From contig NZ_AP025944.1 of the NCBI RefSeq assembly GCF_024349685.1, positions 1 through 64,000 of the forward strand: a stretch of DNA of 64,000 bases, in the 5' to 3' direction. The notes below the pieces were generated by a model. The model had not been told where the DNA came from and did not search any database. It saw only the letters and a program-made list of their open reading frames with translations. A program made the position numbers and the translations under genes. The first letter of the stretch is position 1. Every line of letters begins with the position of its first letter. This DNA is from Pseudomonas sp. LRP2-20. Lineage in GTDB: Bacteria; Pseudomonadota; Gammaproteobacteria; Pseudomonadales; Pseudomonadaceae. This document shows, one piece after another, positions 20,904 to 30,562 of this stretch.

Positions 20904-22550
20904 ATGCCATCAGCCGATTCTGCCTTCGACTACGTGGTCGTAGGCGCCGGTCCCGCCGGCTGCCTGCTGGCCAATCGTTTGTCCGCTGACCCTTCCAGCC
21001 GCGTGCTGCTGCTCGAAGCCGGTGGTCGCGACAACTATCCCTGGATTCACATCCCCGTCGGTTACCTCTATTGCATCGGCAACCCGCGTACCGACTGGTG
21101 CTTCAAGACCGAAGCGCAACCTGGCCTGGGCGGTCGTGCGCTGGGCTATCCACGGGGCAAGGTGCTCGGCGGCTGTTCTTCGATCAACGGCATGATCTAC
21201 ATGCGCGGCCAGGCCGCCGATTACGACCATTGGGCCGCACAAGGCAACCAAGGCTGGGCCTGGAACGATGTACTGCCGTTGTTCAAGGCCAGTGAGAACC
21301 ACTTTGCCGGTGCCAGCGAGCACCATGGCGCCGAGGGTGAATGGCGGGTCGAACGCCAGCGCTACAGCTGGCCGATCCTCGATGCGTTCCGCGACGCCGC
21401 CGAGCAAAGTGGCATCGGCAAGGTCGACGACTTCAACACCGGCGACAACCAGGGTTGTGGATACTTTCAGGTCAATCAGCGCAGCGGCGTGCGCTGGAAC
21501 GCCTCCAAGGCTTTTCTGCGGCCGATCAAGGACCGCCCCAATCTCACCGTGCTGACCGGTGTGCAGGTAGACCAGGTGCTGTTGAACAACACCCGTGCCC
21601 GTGCGGTTAAAGCTTTGTGGCAAGGCGCCTGGCATGAGTTTGCTGCGCGCCGCGAGATCATCCTTTGCGCCGGTGCCGTGGGGTCGCCCGGCATTCTCCA
21701 GCGTTCCGGCATCGGCCCGCGCAAGCTGCTCGAAAGCCTGGGCATTGCTGTACGCCACGACATGCCAGGCGTCGGCGGCAACCTGCAGGATCACCTGCAA
21801 CTGCGGCTGATCTACCAGATCCGCAACACCCGCACCCTCAACCAGATGGCCAACAGCCTGTGGGGCAAGCTGGGCATGGGCCTGCGCTATCTCTACGACC
21901 GCAGTGGCCCGCTGGCCATGGCGCCGAGCCAGTTGGGGGCCTTCGTGCGCTCGAGCCCGGAGCAGGCCACACCGAACCTGCAGTATCACGTGCAGCCGTT
22001 GTCACTGGAGCGCTTCGGCGAGCCGCTGCATTCGTTTCCGGCCTTCACCGCCTCGGTGTGCAACTTGCGCCCGGCCAGCCGCGGGCGTATCGATATCCGC
22101 AGTGCGGACATGAACAGTACGCCGCAGATCGATCCCAACTACTTGAGCGACCCTCAGGACCTGCGCGTTGCCGCCGACGCCATCCGCCTGACCCGGCACA
22201 TCGTCCAGGCCCCTGCCCTCGCCGCTTTCGATCCCAAGGAATATTTGCCAGGCCCGTCCCTGCAAACCGAGCAAGAACTGTTCGAGGCGGCCGGCAAGAT
22301 CGGCACCACCATCTTCCACCCGGTCGGCACCTGCCGCATGGGCAACGGCGACCTGGACGTTGTGGATAACCAGCTGCGGGTGCATGGCATTCCTGGGCTG
22401 CGCGTGGCCGATGCCTCGATCATGCCGCAGATCACCTCCGGCAATACCTGTTCCCCCACCCTGATGATCGCCGAGAAGGCGGCGCAACTGATCCTCAAAG
22501 GAGCCGCAACCCAGACCTACCTGAACGAAGACGCGGTACCGACCCCCTGA
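20904..22550 (+). CDS. GMC-family FAD oxidoreductase (choline/alcohol dehydrogenase-like)
   Basis: 548-residue flavoprotein. The N-terminal FAD fold is DYVVVGAGPAGCLLANRLS. The GMC signatures follow: YPRGKVLGGCSSINGMIYMRG and GAVGSPGILQRSGIGP. The C-terminal active-site region is FHPVGTCRMG with the catalytic His and NTCSPTLMIAEKAA with the second polar residue. ATG 20904 follows GAGG by 6 bp. Family members oxidise alcohols, choline or aryl/alkyl alcohols. There is no BetB neighbour, so I do not call it BetA. A metabolite:H+ symporter gene 97 bp downstream suggests import and oxidation of one substrate under the divergent LysR. Confidence 0.88.
   Translation: MPSADSAFDYVVVGAGPAGCLLANRLSADPSSRVLLLEAGGRDNYPWIHIPVGYLYCIGNPRTDWCFKTEAQPGLGGRALGYPRGKVLGGCSSINGMIYMRGQAADYDHWAAQGNQGWAWNDVLPLFKASENHFAGASEHHGAEGEWRVERQRYSWPILDAFRDAAEQSGIGKVDDFNTGDNQGCGYFQVNQRSGVRWNASKAFLRPIKDRPNLTVLTGVQVDQVLLNNTRARAVKALWQGAWHEFAARREIILCAGAVGSPGILQRSGIGPRKLLESLGIAVRHDMPGVGGNLQDHLQLRLIYQIRNTRTLNQMANSLWGKLGMGLRYLYDRSGPLAMAPSQLGAFVRSSPEQATPNLQYHVQPLSLERFGEPLHSFPAFTASVCNLRPASRGRIDIRSADMNSTPQIDPNYLSDPQDLRVAADAIRLTRHIVQAPALAAFDPKEYLPGPSLQTEQELFEAAGKIGTTIFHPVGTCRMGNGDLDVVDNQLRVHGIPGLRVADASIMPQITSGNTCSPTLMIAEKAAQLILKGAATQTYLNEDAVPTP
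22371..22379 (-). other. DnaA box (exact)
   Basis: TGTGGATAA in the GMC oxidoreductase gene, codons VVDNQ. Confidence 0.6.
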
Positions 22551-22647
22551 CCCGGGAGCGTGCAACACCGGCAGCTCGCGGTCACAAGCTGCCGACAGTG
22601 GAACAACAAGAATAATCACTGTGGCCTGCGGGCCGAGGACAGCAACG

Positions 22648-24267
22648 ATGTCGGATTACATCCAAGAGCAGGGTGCAACGGCCAGTTCCTCCAGCCGTCG
22701 TGAAGAGCGCAAGATCATTTTCGCGTCATCCCTCGGGACGGTGTTCGAGTGGTATGACTTTTTTCTCTATGGGGCGCTGGCCGCTGTCATCAGCAAGCAG
22801 TTCTTCGCCGGGGTCAACGACACCACCGCCTTCATCTTCGCCCTCATGGCGTTTGCCGCCGGCTTCCTGGTGCGGCCGTTCGGTGCGCTGGTATTCGGCC
22901 GCCTGGGCGACATGATCGGGCGCAAGTACACCTTCCTGGTGACCATCGTGCTGATGGGCCTGTCGACCTTCGCCGTCGGCCTGCTGCCGACCTACGCCAG
23001 CATCGGCATCGCGGCACCGATCATTCTGGTGGTCCTGCGCATGCTCCAGGGGCTGGCGCTGGGTGGTGAATATGGCGGTGCCGCCACCTACGTGGCCGAG
23101 CACGCGCCACCCGGCAAGCGCGGCTTCCACACCGGCTTCATCCAGTCCACCGCTACCCTGGGCCTGCTGCTGTCATTGCTGGTGGTACTGGGCAGCCGCT
23201 ACATCAGTGGCGACCAGTTCGAAACCTGGGGCTGGCGCCTGCCGTTCCTGCTGTCGATCTTCCTGCTGGCGATCTCTACCTGGATCCGCATGAGCATGCA
23301 CGAGTCGCCGGCGTTCGTGAAAATGAAGGCCCAGGGCAAGGTCAGCAAGTCGCCGATCCGCGAGTCGTTCACCTCCTGGCCGAACCTGAAAGTCGTGCTC
23401 ACTGCGCTGTTCAGCATCAACGCCGGGCAAGCGGTTACCTTCTATACCGCGCAGTTCTACGTGCTGTTCTTCATGACCCAGATGCTCAAGATGGACCCAG
23501 CCCAGGCCAATACCCTGCTGATCATCAGCGTGGTGATCGGCGCGCCGTTCTTCGTGTTCTTCGGCTGGCTATCCGACCGCATCGGGCGCAAGCCGATCCT
23601 GATGCTCGGCCTGCTGCTGGCCACCGTGCTGTATTTCCCGATGTTCAAGGCCCTGAGCCACTATGCCAACCCGCAGATCGACGCGGCCAGCCGCCAGGCG
23701 CCAATCGTGGTCACTGCTGATCCGCAGGGCTGCACCTTCCAGTTCGACCCGGTCGGCAAGGCACGCTTCGACAGCCCGTGCGACAAGGTCAAGACCTTCC
23801 TGGTCAAGCAGGGCCTGCCGTACAGCTCGGTGAGCGTGGCCGGCAGCGATGTGGTCGTGAACATTGGCGACAAGACCATCAACGGCTTCGACGAAGCGGC
23901 CATGCGCGCGGCAGTGGAGCAAGCGGGCTACCCGGCCAAGGCTGACCCAGGGCAGGTCAATCAGGTGATGGTGGTGGTGCTGATCGTGGCGATGATCCTG
24001 ATCGCGACCATGACCTACGGCCCGCTGGCAGCGGTGATGGTCGAGCTGTTCCCGACCCGCATCCGCTACACCTCGATGTCGCTGCCCTACCACATCGGCA
24101 ACGGCTGGTTCGGCGGCTTCCTGCCAACCGTGTCGTTCGCGCTGGTGGTGTATACCGGGGATATCTTCTACGGCTTGTGGTACCCGGTGCTGGTGACCGG
24201 TATCAGCCTGGTGGTGGGGATCTTCTGCCTGAAAGAAACCAAGGACGTGGATATCGACAAGGTCTGA
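22648..24267 (+). CDS. MHS-type MFS transporter with a large inserted domain
   Basis: 539 residues from ATG 22648, preceded by GAGGA. The N-terminal half has family marks (GTVFEWYDFFLYGALAAV and FGRLGDMIGRKYTFL). The C-terminal half has GWLSDRIGRKPILM and ELFPTRIRYTSMSLPYHIGNG, as in the metabolite:H+ symporter group (ProP, KgtP, ShiA). Between about residues 340 and 440 there is a hydrophilic insertion with two cysteines (PQGCTFQFDP and DSPCDKVK) and a small alpha/beta-like pattern. Most MHS members lack it. It lies downstream of the GMC oxidoreductase gene, probably in the same unit. The substrate is unknown. Confidence 0.88.
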   Translation: MSDYIQEQGATASSSSRREERKIIFASSLGTVFEWYDFFLYGALAAVISKQFFAGVNDTTAFIFALMAFAAGFLVRPFGALVFGRLGDMIGRKYTFLVTIVLMGLSTFAVGLLPTYASIGIAAPIILVVLRMLQGLALGGEYGGAATYVAEHAPPGKRGFHTGFIQSTATLGLLLSLLVVLGSRYISGDQFETWGWRLPFLLSIFLLAISTWIRMSMHESPAFVKMKAQGKVSKSPIRESFTSWPNLKVVLTALFSINAGQAVTFYTAQFYVLFFMTQMLKMDPAQANTLLIISVVIGAPFFVFFGWLSDRIGRKPILMLGLLLATVLYFPMFKALSHYANPQIDAASRQAPIVVTADPQGCTFQFDPVGKARFDSPCDKVKTFLVKQGLPYSSVSVAGSDVVVNIGDKTINGFDEAAMRAAVEQAGYPAKADPGQVNQVMVVVLIVAMILIATMTYGPLAAVMVELFPTRIRYTSMSLPYHIGNGWFGGFLPTVSFALVVYTGDIFYGLWYPVLVTGISLVVGIFCLKETKDVDIDKV

Positions 24268-24278
24268 GGATCTGCGTC

Positions 24279-24355
24279 GGCCTCTTCGCGGGCAAGCCCG
24301 CTCCCACCGGGCTCACCGCCAACCTTGTGGGAGCGGGCTTGCCCGCGAAAAGACC
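24279..24355. repeat. REP pair between convergent genes
   Basis: Inverted pair built from CGCGGGCAAGCCCGCTCCCAC and its complement, separated by a short spacer, after the MHS transporter stop codon. Confidence 0.9.
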
Positions 24356-24377
24356 AACACCGATTACCACGTTTCAC

Positions 24378-24416
24378 GCATAAAAAAACCGGCTGTAAAA
24401 GCCGGTTTTTTTATGC
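24378..24416. terminator. Bidirectional terminator after the MHS transporter gene
   Basis: Perfect inverted repeat with core ACCGGCT-GTAA-AAGCCGGT flanked by seven A and seven T and extended by GCAT/ATGC. It can stop transcripts on either strand. It is followed by about 125 bp of AT-rich sequence ending in a DnaA box (24528). Confidence 0.92.
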
Positions 24417-24527
24417 CTCGAAAAAACTTATGCACGTTTTTCAGAAAAACGTCATACATAGAAATAAACAGCTAATTCATACACTTAGCGCCGATTCCAG
24501 GTATTTCAAGAACAAATTGTTCACAAG

Positions 24528-24536
24528 TTATCCACA
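24528..24536 (+). other. DnaA box (exact), intergenic
   Basis: TTATCCACA at the end of the AT-rich gap between the transporter and the convergent acyltransferase gene. Confidence 0.7.
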
Positions 24537-24541
24537 GATGG

Positions 24542-25312
24542 TCAGGCCATCTGCTCCTGCGGTTTTTCATCCACTGGCGGCAGCGACCCCATGGCCCGCT
24601 GGGTCGCTTCGTTCCACGCTGCAGCGCGGTCATTGAGCTCGGCAATGGCCCGTGGCCCGGTACCCTCGGCATACATCGGCTTGCCGATCACCACCTCGAT
24701 GGTGCCCGAGCGCTTGCCCCAGCCCGTCTTGGGCCAGAACTTGCCTGCGTTGTGGGCAATCGGCAGCACCGGCAGCCCGGCATTCACGGCCAGCGCGGTA
24801 CCGCCTCGGGAGAATTTGCCCACGGTTCCGAACGGCACCCGGGTACCTTCCGGGAAGATCAGCACCCAGGTTTTCTGCTTGAGCAACTCGTCACCCTTGC
24901 TGGCCACCTGGCGCAGGGCTTCCTTGGGGTTGTCGCGGTTGATCGCGATCGGCCGCAGCATGGCCATGGCCCAACCAAAGAACGGCACATACAGCAGCTC
25001 GCGCTTGAGCACCTGGCTCAGCGGCGAGAAATACTGGGAAAGGAAGAAGGTTTCCCACGTGCTCTGGTGGTTGGACAGGATCACGCAGGGCTCGTCCGGA
25101 ACGTTCTCGGCACCGGTGACCTTGTAGTTGATGCCAAGGATGGTGCGCACCAGGAACAGGGCGCAACGGCACCAGTACACGTTGATGAACGTGTAGCGCT
25201 TGGGGAACGACAAGAACGGCGCGACGAAGAAGCTCAGCGAGCACCACAGCAGCGAACTGGTGCCCAGCAGCAGGTAAAAAAGAAAGATTCTGATCGCCTG
25301 CAGGATCGACAT
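24542..25312 (-). CDS. 1-acyl-sn-glycerol-3-phosphate acyltransferase (PlsC-like)
   Basis: Inner-membrane acyltransferase that makes phosphatidic acid or acylates a related lipid. From ATG 25312 it has 256 residues. An N-terminal membrane segment (about 8-35) is followed by the catalytic motif NHQSTWE (His82, acidic residue Glu87), so it has the HX4E form rather than the usual HX4D. The substrate motif FPEGTR lies at 153-158. It is downstream of gmhB (63 bp) and glyQS on the same strand. Whether it is the main PlsC or an OlsA-like/paralogous enzyme cannot be decided from sequence alone. Confidence 0.9.
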   Translation of the reverse strand: MSILQAIRIFLFYLLLGTSSLLWCSLSFFVAPFLSFPKRYTFINVYWCRCALFLVRTILGINYKVTGAENVPDEPCVILSNHQSTWETFFLSQYFSPLSQVLKRELLYVPFFGWAMAMLRPIAINRDNPKEALRQVASKGDELLKQKTWVLIFPEGTRVPFGTVGKFSRGGTALAVNAGLPVLPIAHNAGKFWPKTGWGKRSGTIEVVIGKPMYAEGTGPRAIAELNDRAAAWNEATQRAMGSLPPVDEKPQEQMA

Positions 25313-25375
25313 AGTGGCAAGTACCGTTGCGGGGCGTGCCCGCCTGGGAAAATGCGCCCGAAGGCGCATTGTTGT

Positions 25376-25903
25376 TTAAATAATTTCTCTGGCGATAGCT
25401 GCCAGATCGTCGAAAATCAGTGTAGTTTCCGGGACGCCTTTTTCCAGGGTCCGCTCACCCTTGCCGGTTTTCACCAACACGGGTTGTGCACCGACGGCCA
25501 GGGCGGCCTCCAGGTCACCTTTGCTGTCGCCTACGAACCAGACGCCTTCAAGGCCCACCTGGTAATGCTCGGCGATCGCCCGCAGCATGCCAGGCTTGGG
25601 CTTGCGGCAATCGCAGCCTTCATCCGGCCCATGCGGGCAATACACGATATGGCCCACCTCGCCGCCCTGCTCGGCCACCAGCGCGCGCAGGCGCGCGTGC
25701 ATGGCCTCGAGGGTTGCCAGCGGGTAGTAGCCACGGGCGATGCCGGACTGGTTGGTGGCCACGGCCACCGTCCAGCCCGCCTTGCTCAACTGCGCGATGG
25801 CCTCGACCGAGCCAGGGATCGGGATCCACTCTTCCAGCGTCTTGATGTAGGCGTCGGAGTCGTAGTTGATCACCCCGTCACGATCGAGAATCAGCAGTTT
25901 CAA
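25376..25903 (-). CDS. gmhB: D-glycero-beta-D-manno-heptose 1,7-bisphosphate 7-phosphatase
   Basis: HAD-superfamily phosphatase of the ADP-heptose pathway for lipopolysaccharide inner core. The 175 residues have the nucleophile motif DRDGV (Asp7, Asp9), TNQSGIARG, the zinc-binding loop CPHGPDEGCDC-RKPKPGM, and the metal-binding FVGDSKGDLEAA. It starts 3 bp after the glyS stop, so it is part of a glyQ-glyS-gmhB-acyltransferase transcription unit. Length and motifs match GmhB rather than a histidinol phosphatase. Confidence 0.95.
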   Translation of the reverse strand: MKLLILDRDGVINYDSDAYIKTLEEWIPIPGSVEAIAQLSKAGWTVAVATNQSGIARGYYPLATLEAMHARLRALVAEQGGEVGHIVYCPHGPDEGCDCRKPKPGMLRAIAEHYQVGLEGVWFVGDSKGDLEAALAVGAQPVLVKTGKGERTLEKGVPETTLIFDDLAAIAREII

Positions 25904-25906
25904 GGC

Positions 25907-27958
25907 TTACCCCAGCAGCGAAATGTCGGCCACGCCCAGGAACAGGCCGCGCAGGCGGCTGAGCAGGGCATAACGGTTGGCACGTACCTTGGCGTCTTCG
26001 GCGTTGACCATCACCGCCTCGAAGAAGGCGTCGACCGGGTCACGCAGGGCCGCCAGGCGCGCCAGCGATTCGCTGTACTGGCGAGCAGCTGCCATCGGTT
26101 GCACGGCCTGGTCGGCCTGCTGGATGGCCGAGTACAGGGAGAACTCGTTGGCGTTGTCGAAGTACTTCGGCTCGACCTGGTCGGCGATGGCGCCTTCGGC
26201 CTTGCTCAGCAGGTTCGACACACGCTTGTTCACTGCCGCCAGGGCTTCGGCTTCCGGCAGCTTGCGGAAGGCCTGCACGGCCTGCACGCGCTGGTCGAAG
26301 TCCAGGGCAGAAGCCGGCTTCAGGGCACGTACCGACAGGTAGGTGGCAACGTCGATGCCTTCGTCTTCGTAGCGTGCACGCAGGCGGTCGAAGATGAACT
26401 CCAGCACCTGCTCGGCAAGGCCAGCGGCCTTGACCTTGGCACCGAACTGCTTGACCGCGAACTCGACCGCAGCGCTCAGGTCCAGGTCCAGCTGCTTCTC
26501 GATCAGGATGCGCAGCACGCCCAGGGCGGCACGGCGCAGGGCGTACGGGTCCTTGCTGCCGGTAGGCAGCATGCCGATGCCGAAGATGCCGACCAGGGTG
26601 TCGAGCTTGTCGGCGATGGCCACGGCAGCACCGGTGAGGGTCTGCGGCAGCTCGGCGCCAGCACCGCGCGGCATGTACTGCTCGTTCAGGGCCAGGGCGA
26701 CGTCTTCCGGCTCACCGTCGTTGAGCGCGTAGTAATAACCGGCAACACCCTGCATTTCAGGGAATTCGCCGACCATCTCGGTGGCCAGGTCGCACTTCGA
26801 CAGCAGGCCGGCACGGCCAGCGCGCTGGGCGTTGCCGCCGATCAGCGGGGCGATGAACGCAGCCAGTTTGGAAACGCGCTCGGCCTTGTCGTAGACAGTG
26901 CCCAGCTGAGCCTGGAACACCACGTTCTTCAGGCGCTCGTTGAAGGTTTCCAGCGGCTGTTTCTTGTCCTGCTTGAAGAAGAACTCGGCGTCGGTCAGGC
27001 GCGGGCGCACGACTTTCTCGTTACCCAGCACGATCTGCTTGGGGTCACGGCTCTCGACGTTGGCCACGGTGATGAAGCGCGGCAGCAGCTTGCCTTCGCT
27101 GTCCAGCAGGCAGAAGTACTTCTGGTTGTCCTGCATGGTTGTGATCAGGGCTTCCTGCGGCACTTCGAGGAAACGCTCCTCGAACGAGCACACCAGCGGC
27201 ACCGGCCATTCGACCAGGGCGGTCACTTCGTCCAGCAGTGCCGGCGGCACGATGGCGCTGCCTTCCTGCTGCATGGCCAGCTCGGCGGTACGCTTGCTGA
27301 TCAGTTCGCGGCGCTCGGCGAAGTCGGCCAGCACGTAGGCTTTGCGCAGGTCTTCGACGTAGTTGGCCGGGGTGGTGATGACCACGTTTTCCGGGTGGTG
27401 GAAGCGGTGGCCACGGGATTCACGGCCGGCCTTCTGCGACAGGATGGTGCAGTCGACCACCTGGTCGCCCAGCAGCATCACCAGCCACTGGGTCGGGCGC
27501 ACGAACTCTTCACGGCTGGCGGCCCAGCGCATGCGCTTGGGGATCGGCAGGTCGTTGAGCGAATCCTCGATGATGGTCGGCAGCAGGCTGGCGGTGGCCT
27601 TGCCCGGGATGTGCTGGGAGAAGCGCAGCTTGGCGCCGCTCTGGTCGATTTCCGACAGCTCCACACCGCATTTCTTGGCAAAGCCCAGGGCAGCCTGGGT
27701 CGGCTCGCCGTCTTTGAAAGCAGCCTGCATGGGCGGGCCGTCGATGTTGATGCTGCGGTCAGGCTGCTGCACGTCCAGCTGGCGGATCAGCACGGCCAGG
27801 CGACGCGGCGCGGCGTAGACCTGCTTGCCGGTGTAGTTCAGGCCAGCGGCCTGCAGGCCTTTCTCGATGCCGGCCAGGAAGGCGTCGCCGAGACTTGCCA
27901 GGGCTTTTGGTGGCAGCTCTTCGGTGCCCAGTTCTACCAGGAAATCTTGAGCACTCAT
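25907..27958 (-). CDS. glyS: Glycyl-tRNA synthetase beta subunit
   Basis: Large subunit of the bacterial alpha2beta2 glycyl-tRNA synthetase, which holds tRNA recognition. The 683 residues begin [20 protein letters not shown] and contain the family blocks [32 protein letters not shown] and [18 protein letters not shown]. The ATG overlaps the glyQ stop by 4 bp (ATGA), typical of coupled translation of the two subunits. Confidence 0.98.
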   Translation of the reverse strand: MSAQDFLVELGTEELPPKALASLGDAFLAGIEKGLQAAGLNYTGKQVYAAPRRLAVLIRQLDVQQPDRSINIDGPPMQAAFKDGEPTQAALGFAKKCGVELSEIDQSGAKLRFSQHIPGKATASLLPTIIEDSLNDLPIPKRMRWAASREEFVRPTQWLVMLLGDQVVDCTILSQKAGRESRGHRFHHPENVVITTPANYVEDLRKAYVLADFAERRELISKRTAELAMQQEGSAIVPPALLDEVTALVEWPVPLVCSFEERFLEVPQEALITTMQDNQKYFCLLDSEGKLLPRFITVANVESRDPKQIVLGNEKVVRPRLTDAEFFFKQDKKQPLETFNERLKNVVFQAQLGTVYDKAERVSKLAAFIAPLIGGNAQRAGRAGLLSKCDLATEMVGEFPEMQGVAGYYYALNDGEPEDVALALNEQYMPRGAGAELPQTLTGAAVAIADKLDTLVGIFGIGMLPTGSKDPYALRRAALGVLRILIEKQLDLDLSAAVEFAVKQFGAKVKAAGLAEQVLEFIFDRLRARYEDEGIDVATYLSVRALKPASALDFDQRVQAVQAFRKLPEAEALAAVNKRVSNLLSKAEGAIADQVEPKYFDNANEFSLYSAIQQADQAVQPMAAARQYSESLARLAALRDPVDAFFEAVMVNAEDAKVRANRYALLSRLRGLFLGVADISLLG

Positions 27959-28911
27959 TGTGCAGCCTCCAGCTTCGCCAACACTTCGTCACGCAGTTCA
28001 GGGGTGGCCATCGGGAAGCCCAGGCGTGCGCGGGCTTGCAGATAGCTTTGCGCCACGTCCCGGGCCAGGGTACGTACGCGCAGGATGTAACGCTGGCGCT
28101 CGGTTACCGAGATGGCGCGACGGGCGTCCAGCAGGTTGAAGGTGTGCGAGGCCTTCAGGACCATTTCATAGGTCGGCAGCGGCAGCTCCAGCTTGATCAG
28201 GCGGTTGGCTTCGCTTTCGTAGAAGTCGAACAGTTCGAACAGCTTCTCGACGTTGGCGTGTTCGAAGTTGTAGGTCGACTGCTCCACCTCGTTCTGGTGG
28301 AACACGTCGCCGTAGGTGACCTTACCGAACGGGCCGTCGGCCCACACCAGGTCGTAGACCGAGTCGACGCCCTGGATGTACATGGCCAGGCGCTCCAGGC
28401 CGTAGGTGATTTCACCGGTGACCGGGTAGCACTCGATGCCACCTACCTGCTGGAAGTAGGTGAACTGGGTGACTTCCATGCCGTTCAGCCAGATTTCCCA
28501 GCCCAGGCCCCAGGCGCCGAGGGTCGGCGATTCCCAGTTGTCTTCGACAAAGCGGATGTCGTGGACCAGCGGGTCGAGGCCGATGGCTTTCAGCGAGCCG
28601 AGGTACAGCTCCTGGAAGTTGGCCGGGTTCGGCTTCAGGACCACCTGGAACTGGTAGTAGTGCTGCAGGCGGTTGGGGTTTTCGCCATACCGCCCGTCGG
28701 CAGGGCGACGGCTAGGCTGCACATAGGCGGCGTTCCAGGTTTCTGGACCCACGGCGCGCAGGAATGTAGCGGTGTGGAAAGTGCCGGCGCCTACTTCCAT
28801 ATCGTAGGGCTGAAGCACCACACAACCTTGAGCTGCCCAGTAGTTTTGCAGGGCGAGGATCAGGTCTTGGAAGGTACGCACGGCTGGCGTAGGCTGGCTC
28901 ACGAAATTCAC
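27955..28911 (-). CDS. glyQ: Glycyl-tRNA synthetase alpha subunit
   Basis: Catalytic small subunit of the alpha2beta2 enzyme. The 318 residues include [18 protein letters not shown] at the start, the motif-2 region [22 protein letters not shown], and [22 protein letters not shown]. It is the first gene of glyQ-glyS-gmhB-acyltransferase, divergent from tag with 74 bp between the start codons, which must hold both promoters. Confidence 0.98.
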   Translation of the reverse strand: MNFVSQPTPAVRTFQDLILALQNYWAAQGCVVLQPYDMEVGAGTFHTATFLRAVGPETWNAAYVQPSRRPADGRYGENPNRLQHYYQFQVVLKPNPANFQELYLGSLKAIGLDPLVHDIRFVEDNWESPTLGAWGLGWEIWLNGMEVTQFTYFQQVGGIECYPVTGEITYGLERLAMYIQGVDSVYDLVWADGPFGKVTYGDVFHQNEVEQSTYNFEHANVEKLFELFDFYESEANRLIKLELPLPTYEMVLKASHTFNLLDARRAISVTERQRYILRVRTLARDVAQSYLQARARLGFPMATPELRDEVLAKLEAAQ

Positions 28912-28985
28912 CTGTATCTGGGGATGCGGATGTAAAGAGCGGGAGTATAACCTGATTCGCCTCGCCCTCTACTCATTGGAGCCTT

Positions 28986-29537
28986 ATGCCACGCTGCTTT
29001 TGGTGTACCGACGATCCGTTGTACCAGGCCTACCACGACCAGGAATGGGGAACGCCACAGCGTGACCCGGCGTTGCTGTTCGAGATGCTTTTGCTCGAAG
29101 GGTTCCAGGCCGGGCTTTCATGGATCACCGTTTTGCGTAAACGCGAGCGTTATCGCCAGGTGATGCACGGCTTCGATCCGGTGAAACTGGCTGCCATGAG
29201 CGACGAACGTATCGAGGAGCTCATGCTCGATGCCGGTATCATCCGCAATCGCCTCAAGCTCAAGGCTGCCCGGCGCAACGCGCAGGCCTGGCTGGCTGTG
29301 GATAACCCAGCCGAGTGGTTGTGGTCGTTCGTGGGGGGGGAGCCGAAGATCAATCACTTCCAGGGCCGCAGCGATGTGCCCGCTGTGACCGACGAGGCCA
29401 AGGCCATGAGCAAGGCCCTGCAGAAAGCCGGTTTCACCTTCGTCGGCCCGACCATCTGCTACGCCTTCATGCAGGCCACCGGCATGGTCATGGACCACAC
29501 TACCGATTGCGATCGCTACGCCGCCTTGTTGCGCTGA
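28986..29537 (+). CDS. tag: DNA-3-methyladenine glycosylase I
   Basis: Base-excision repair glycosylase that removes 3-methyladenine. The 183 residues have the zinc-snap ligands near both ends (Cys4 and His17 in MPRCFWCTDDPLYQAYHDQEWG; His and Cys in MDHTTDCDRY) and the family pocket sequence LLLEGFQAGLSWITVLRKRE. The gene contains an eight-G homopolymer at 29333-29340 encoding part of VGGEP, and a perfect DnaA box (29297-29305). lpxL follows 40 bp downstream on the same strand. Confidence 0.97.
   Translation: MPRCFWCTDDPLYQAYHDQEWGTPQRDPALLFEMLLLEGFQAGLSWITVLRKRERYRQVMHGFDPVKLAAMSDERIEELMLDAGIIRNRLKLKAARRNAQAWLAVDNPAEWLWSFVGGEPKINHFQGRSDVPAVTDEAKAMSKALQKAGFTFVGPTICYAFMQATGMVMDHTTDCDRYAALLR
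29297..29305 (-). other. DnaA box (exact)
   Basis: TGTGGATAA in tag, codons AVDNP. Confidence 0.6.
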
Positions 29538-29577
29538 GGGGTTACAATGCGCGCCTTGCTGAAATAAGGAATTGCCT

Positions 29578-30465
29578 GTGGAAAAGTTCAAGGGCGCCCT
29601 GATGGTCGGGGTGCTGCGTCTGTTTGCCAAGCTGCCCTGGGGCGCTGTGCAGCGCGTCGGCGCCGGTATCGGCTGGTTGATGTGGAAAATCCCCAATGGC
29701 TCGCGCAATGTCGTGCGCATCAACCTGGCCAAGTGCTTCCCGGAGATGGACCCGGTCGAGCGTGAGCAGCTGGTCGGCCGTGCACTGAAGGATATCGGCA
29801 AATCTTTTGTCGAAAGTGCCTGTGCCTGGATCTGGCCACCGCAGCGTTCGCTGGAGCTGGTCAAGGAAGTGCACGGCCTGGAAGTGCTGGAGCAGGCCCT
29901 GGCCTCGGGCAAGGGCGTGGTCGGCATCACCAGCCACCTGGGCAACTGGGAAGTGCTCAACCACTTCTACTGCAACCAGTGCAAACCGATCATCTTCTAC
30001 CGCCCGCCGAAGCTCAAGGCAGTGGATGACCTGCTGCGCGAGCAGCGCGTGCAGATGGGCAACCGCGTGGCGCCTTCGACCAAGGAAGGCATCCTGAGCG
30101 TGATCAAGGAAGTGCGTCGCGGCGGGCAGGTGGGCATTCCTGCCGACCCGGAGCCGGCCGAGTCGGCGGGTGTGTTCGTGCCATTCCTCGGGACCCAGGC
30201 GCTGACCAGCAAGTTCGTGCCGAACATGCTGGCCGGTGGCAAGGCGGTGGGTGTGTTCCTGCATGCGCTGCGGCTGCCGGACGGCTCGGGTTTCAAGGTG
30301 TTCCTGGAAGCTGCGCCGGAAGAGATGTACAGCACCGACGTGAACGTGTCGGCAGCGGCCATGAGCAAGGTGGTCGAGCGTTATGTGCGCGAGTACCCGA
30401 GCCAGTACATGTGGAGCATGAAGCGCTTCAAGAAGCGCCCGGCCGGCGAGCCGCGCTGGTACTAA
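29578..30465 (+). CDS. lpxL: Lipid A biosynthesis (lauroyl) acyltransferase, LpxL/HtrB family
   Basis: Inner-membrane acyltransferase that adds a secondary acyl chain to lipid A. I choose GTG 29578 (MEKFKGALMVGVLRLFAKLP), with TAAGGA 7 bp upstream, giving 295 residues; the TTG two codons earlier has no spacing for that site. The catalytic motif is SHLGNWE (HX4E), followed by YRPPK and AADPEPAESAGVFVPFLG. An N-terminal hydrophobic anchor is present. P. putida-group genomes have more than one LpxL-type enzyme, so the acyl chain and position are uncertain. Confidence 0.92.
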   Translation: MEKFKGALMVGVLRLFAKLPWGAVQRVGAGIGWLMWKIPNGSRNVVRINLAKCFPEMDPVEREQLVGRALKDIGKSFVESACAWIWPPQRSLELVKEVHGLEVLEQALASGKGVVGITSHLGNWEVLNHFYCNQCKPIIFYRPPKLKAVDDLLREQRVQMGNRVAPSTKEGILSVIKEVRRGGQVGIPADPEPAESAGVFVPFLGTQALTSKFVPNMLAGGKAVGVFLHALRLPDGSGFKVFLEAAPEEMYSTDVNVSAAAMSKVVERYVREYPSQYMWSMKRFKKRPAGEPRWY

Positions 30466-30480
30466 GCCTTTCACCGTCCC

Positions 30481-30558
30481 CTGTGGGAGCGGGTTCACCC
30501 GCGAATGCATCGTTGAATCCAACATCGCATTCGCGGGTGAACCCGCTCCCACAGGGGG
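30481..30558. repeat. REP pair between convergent lpxL and TPR genes
   Basis: Nearly perfect inverted pair: CTGTGGGAGCGGGTTCACCC at one end and its complement at the other, spaced by about 30 bp. It could form a long stem at the 3' ends of the converging transcripts. Confidence 0.92.
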
Positions 30559-30562
30559 GGCG

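Noticed and set aside
20904..22550. Calling the GMC oxidoreductase BetA (choline dehydrogenase)
   Set aside because: No betB or betI neighbours, and GMC enzymes of similar sequence act on other alcohols.
24752..28045. Very long plus-strand frame opposite the acyltransferase, gmhB, glyS and part of glyQ
   Set aside because: It spans several well-supported minus-strand genes and has low-complexity His/Gln/Val-rich composition typical of antisense translation.
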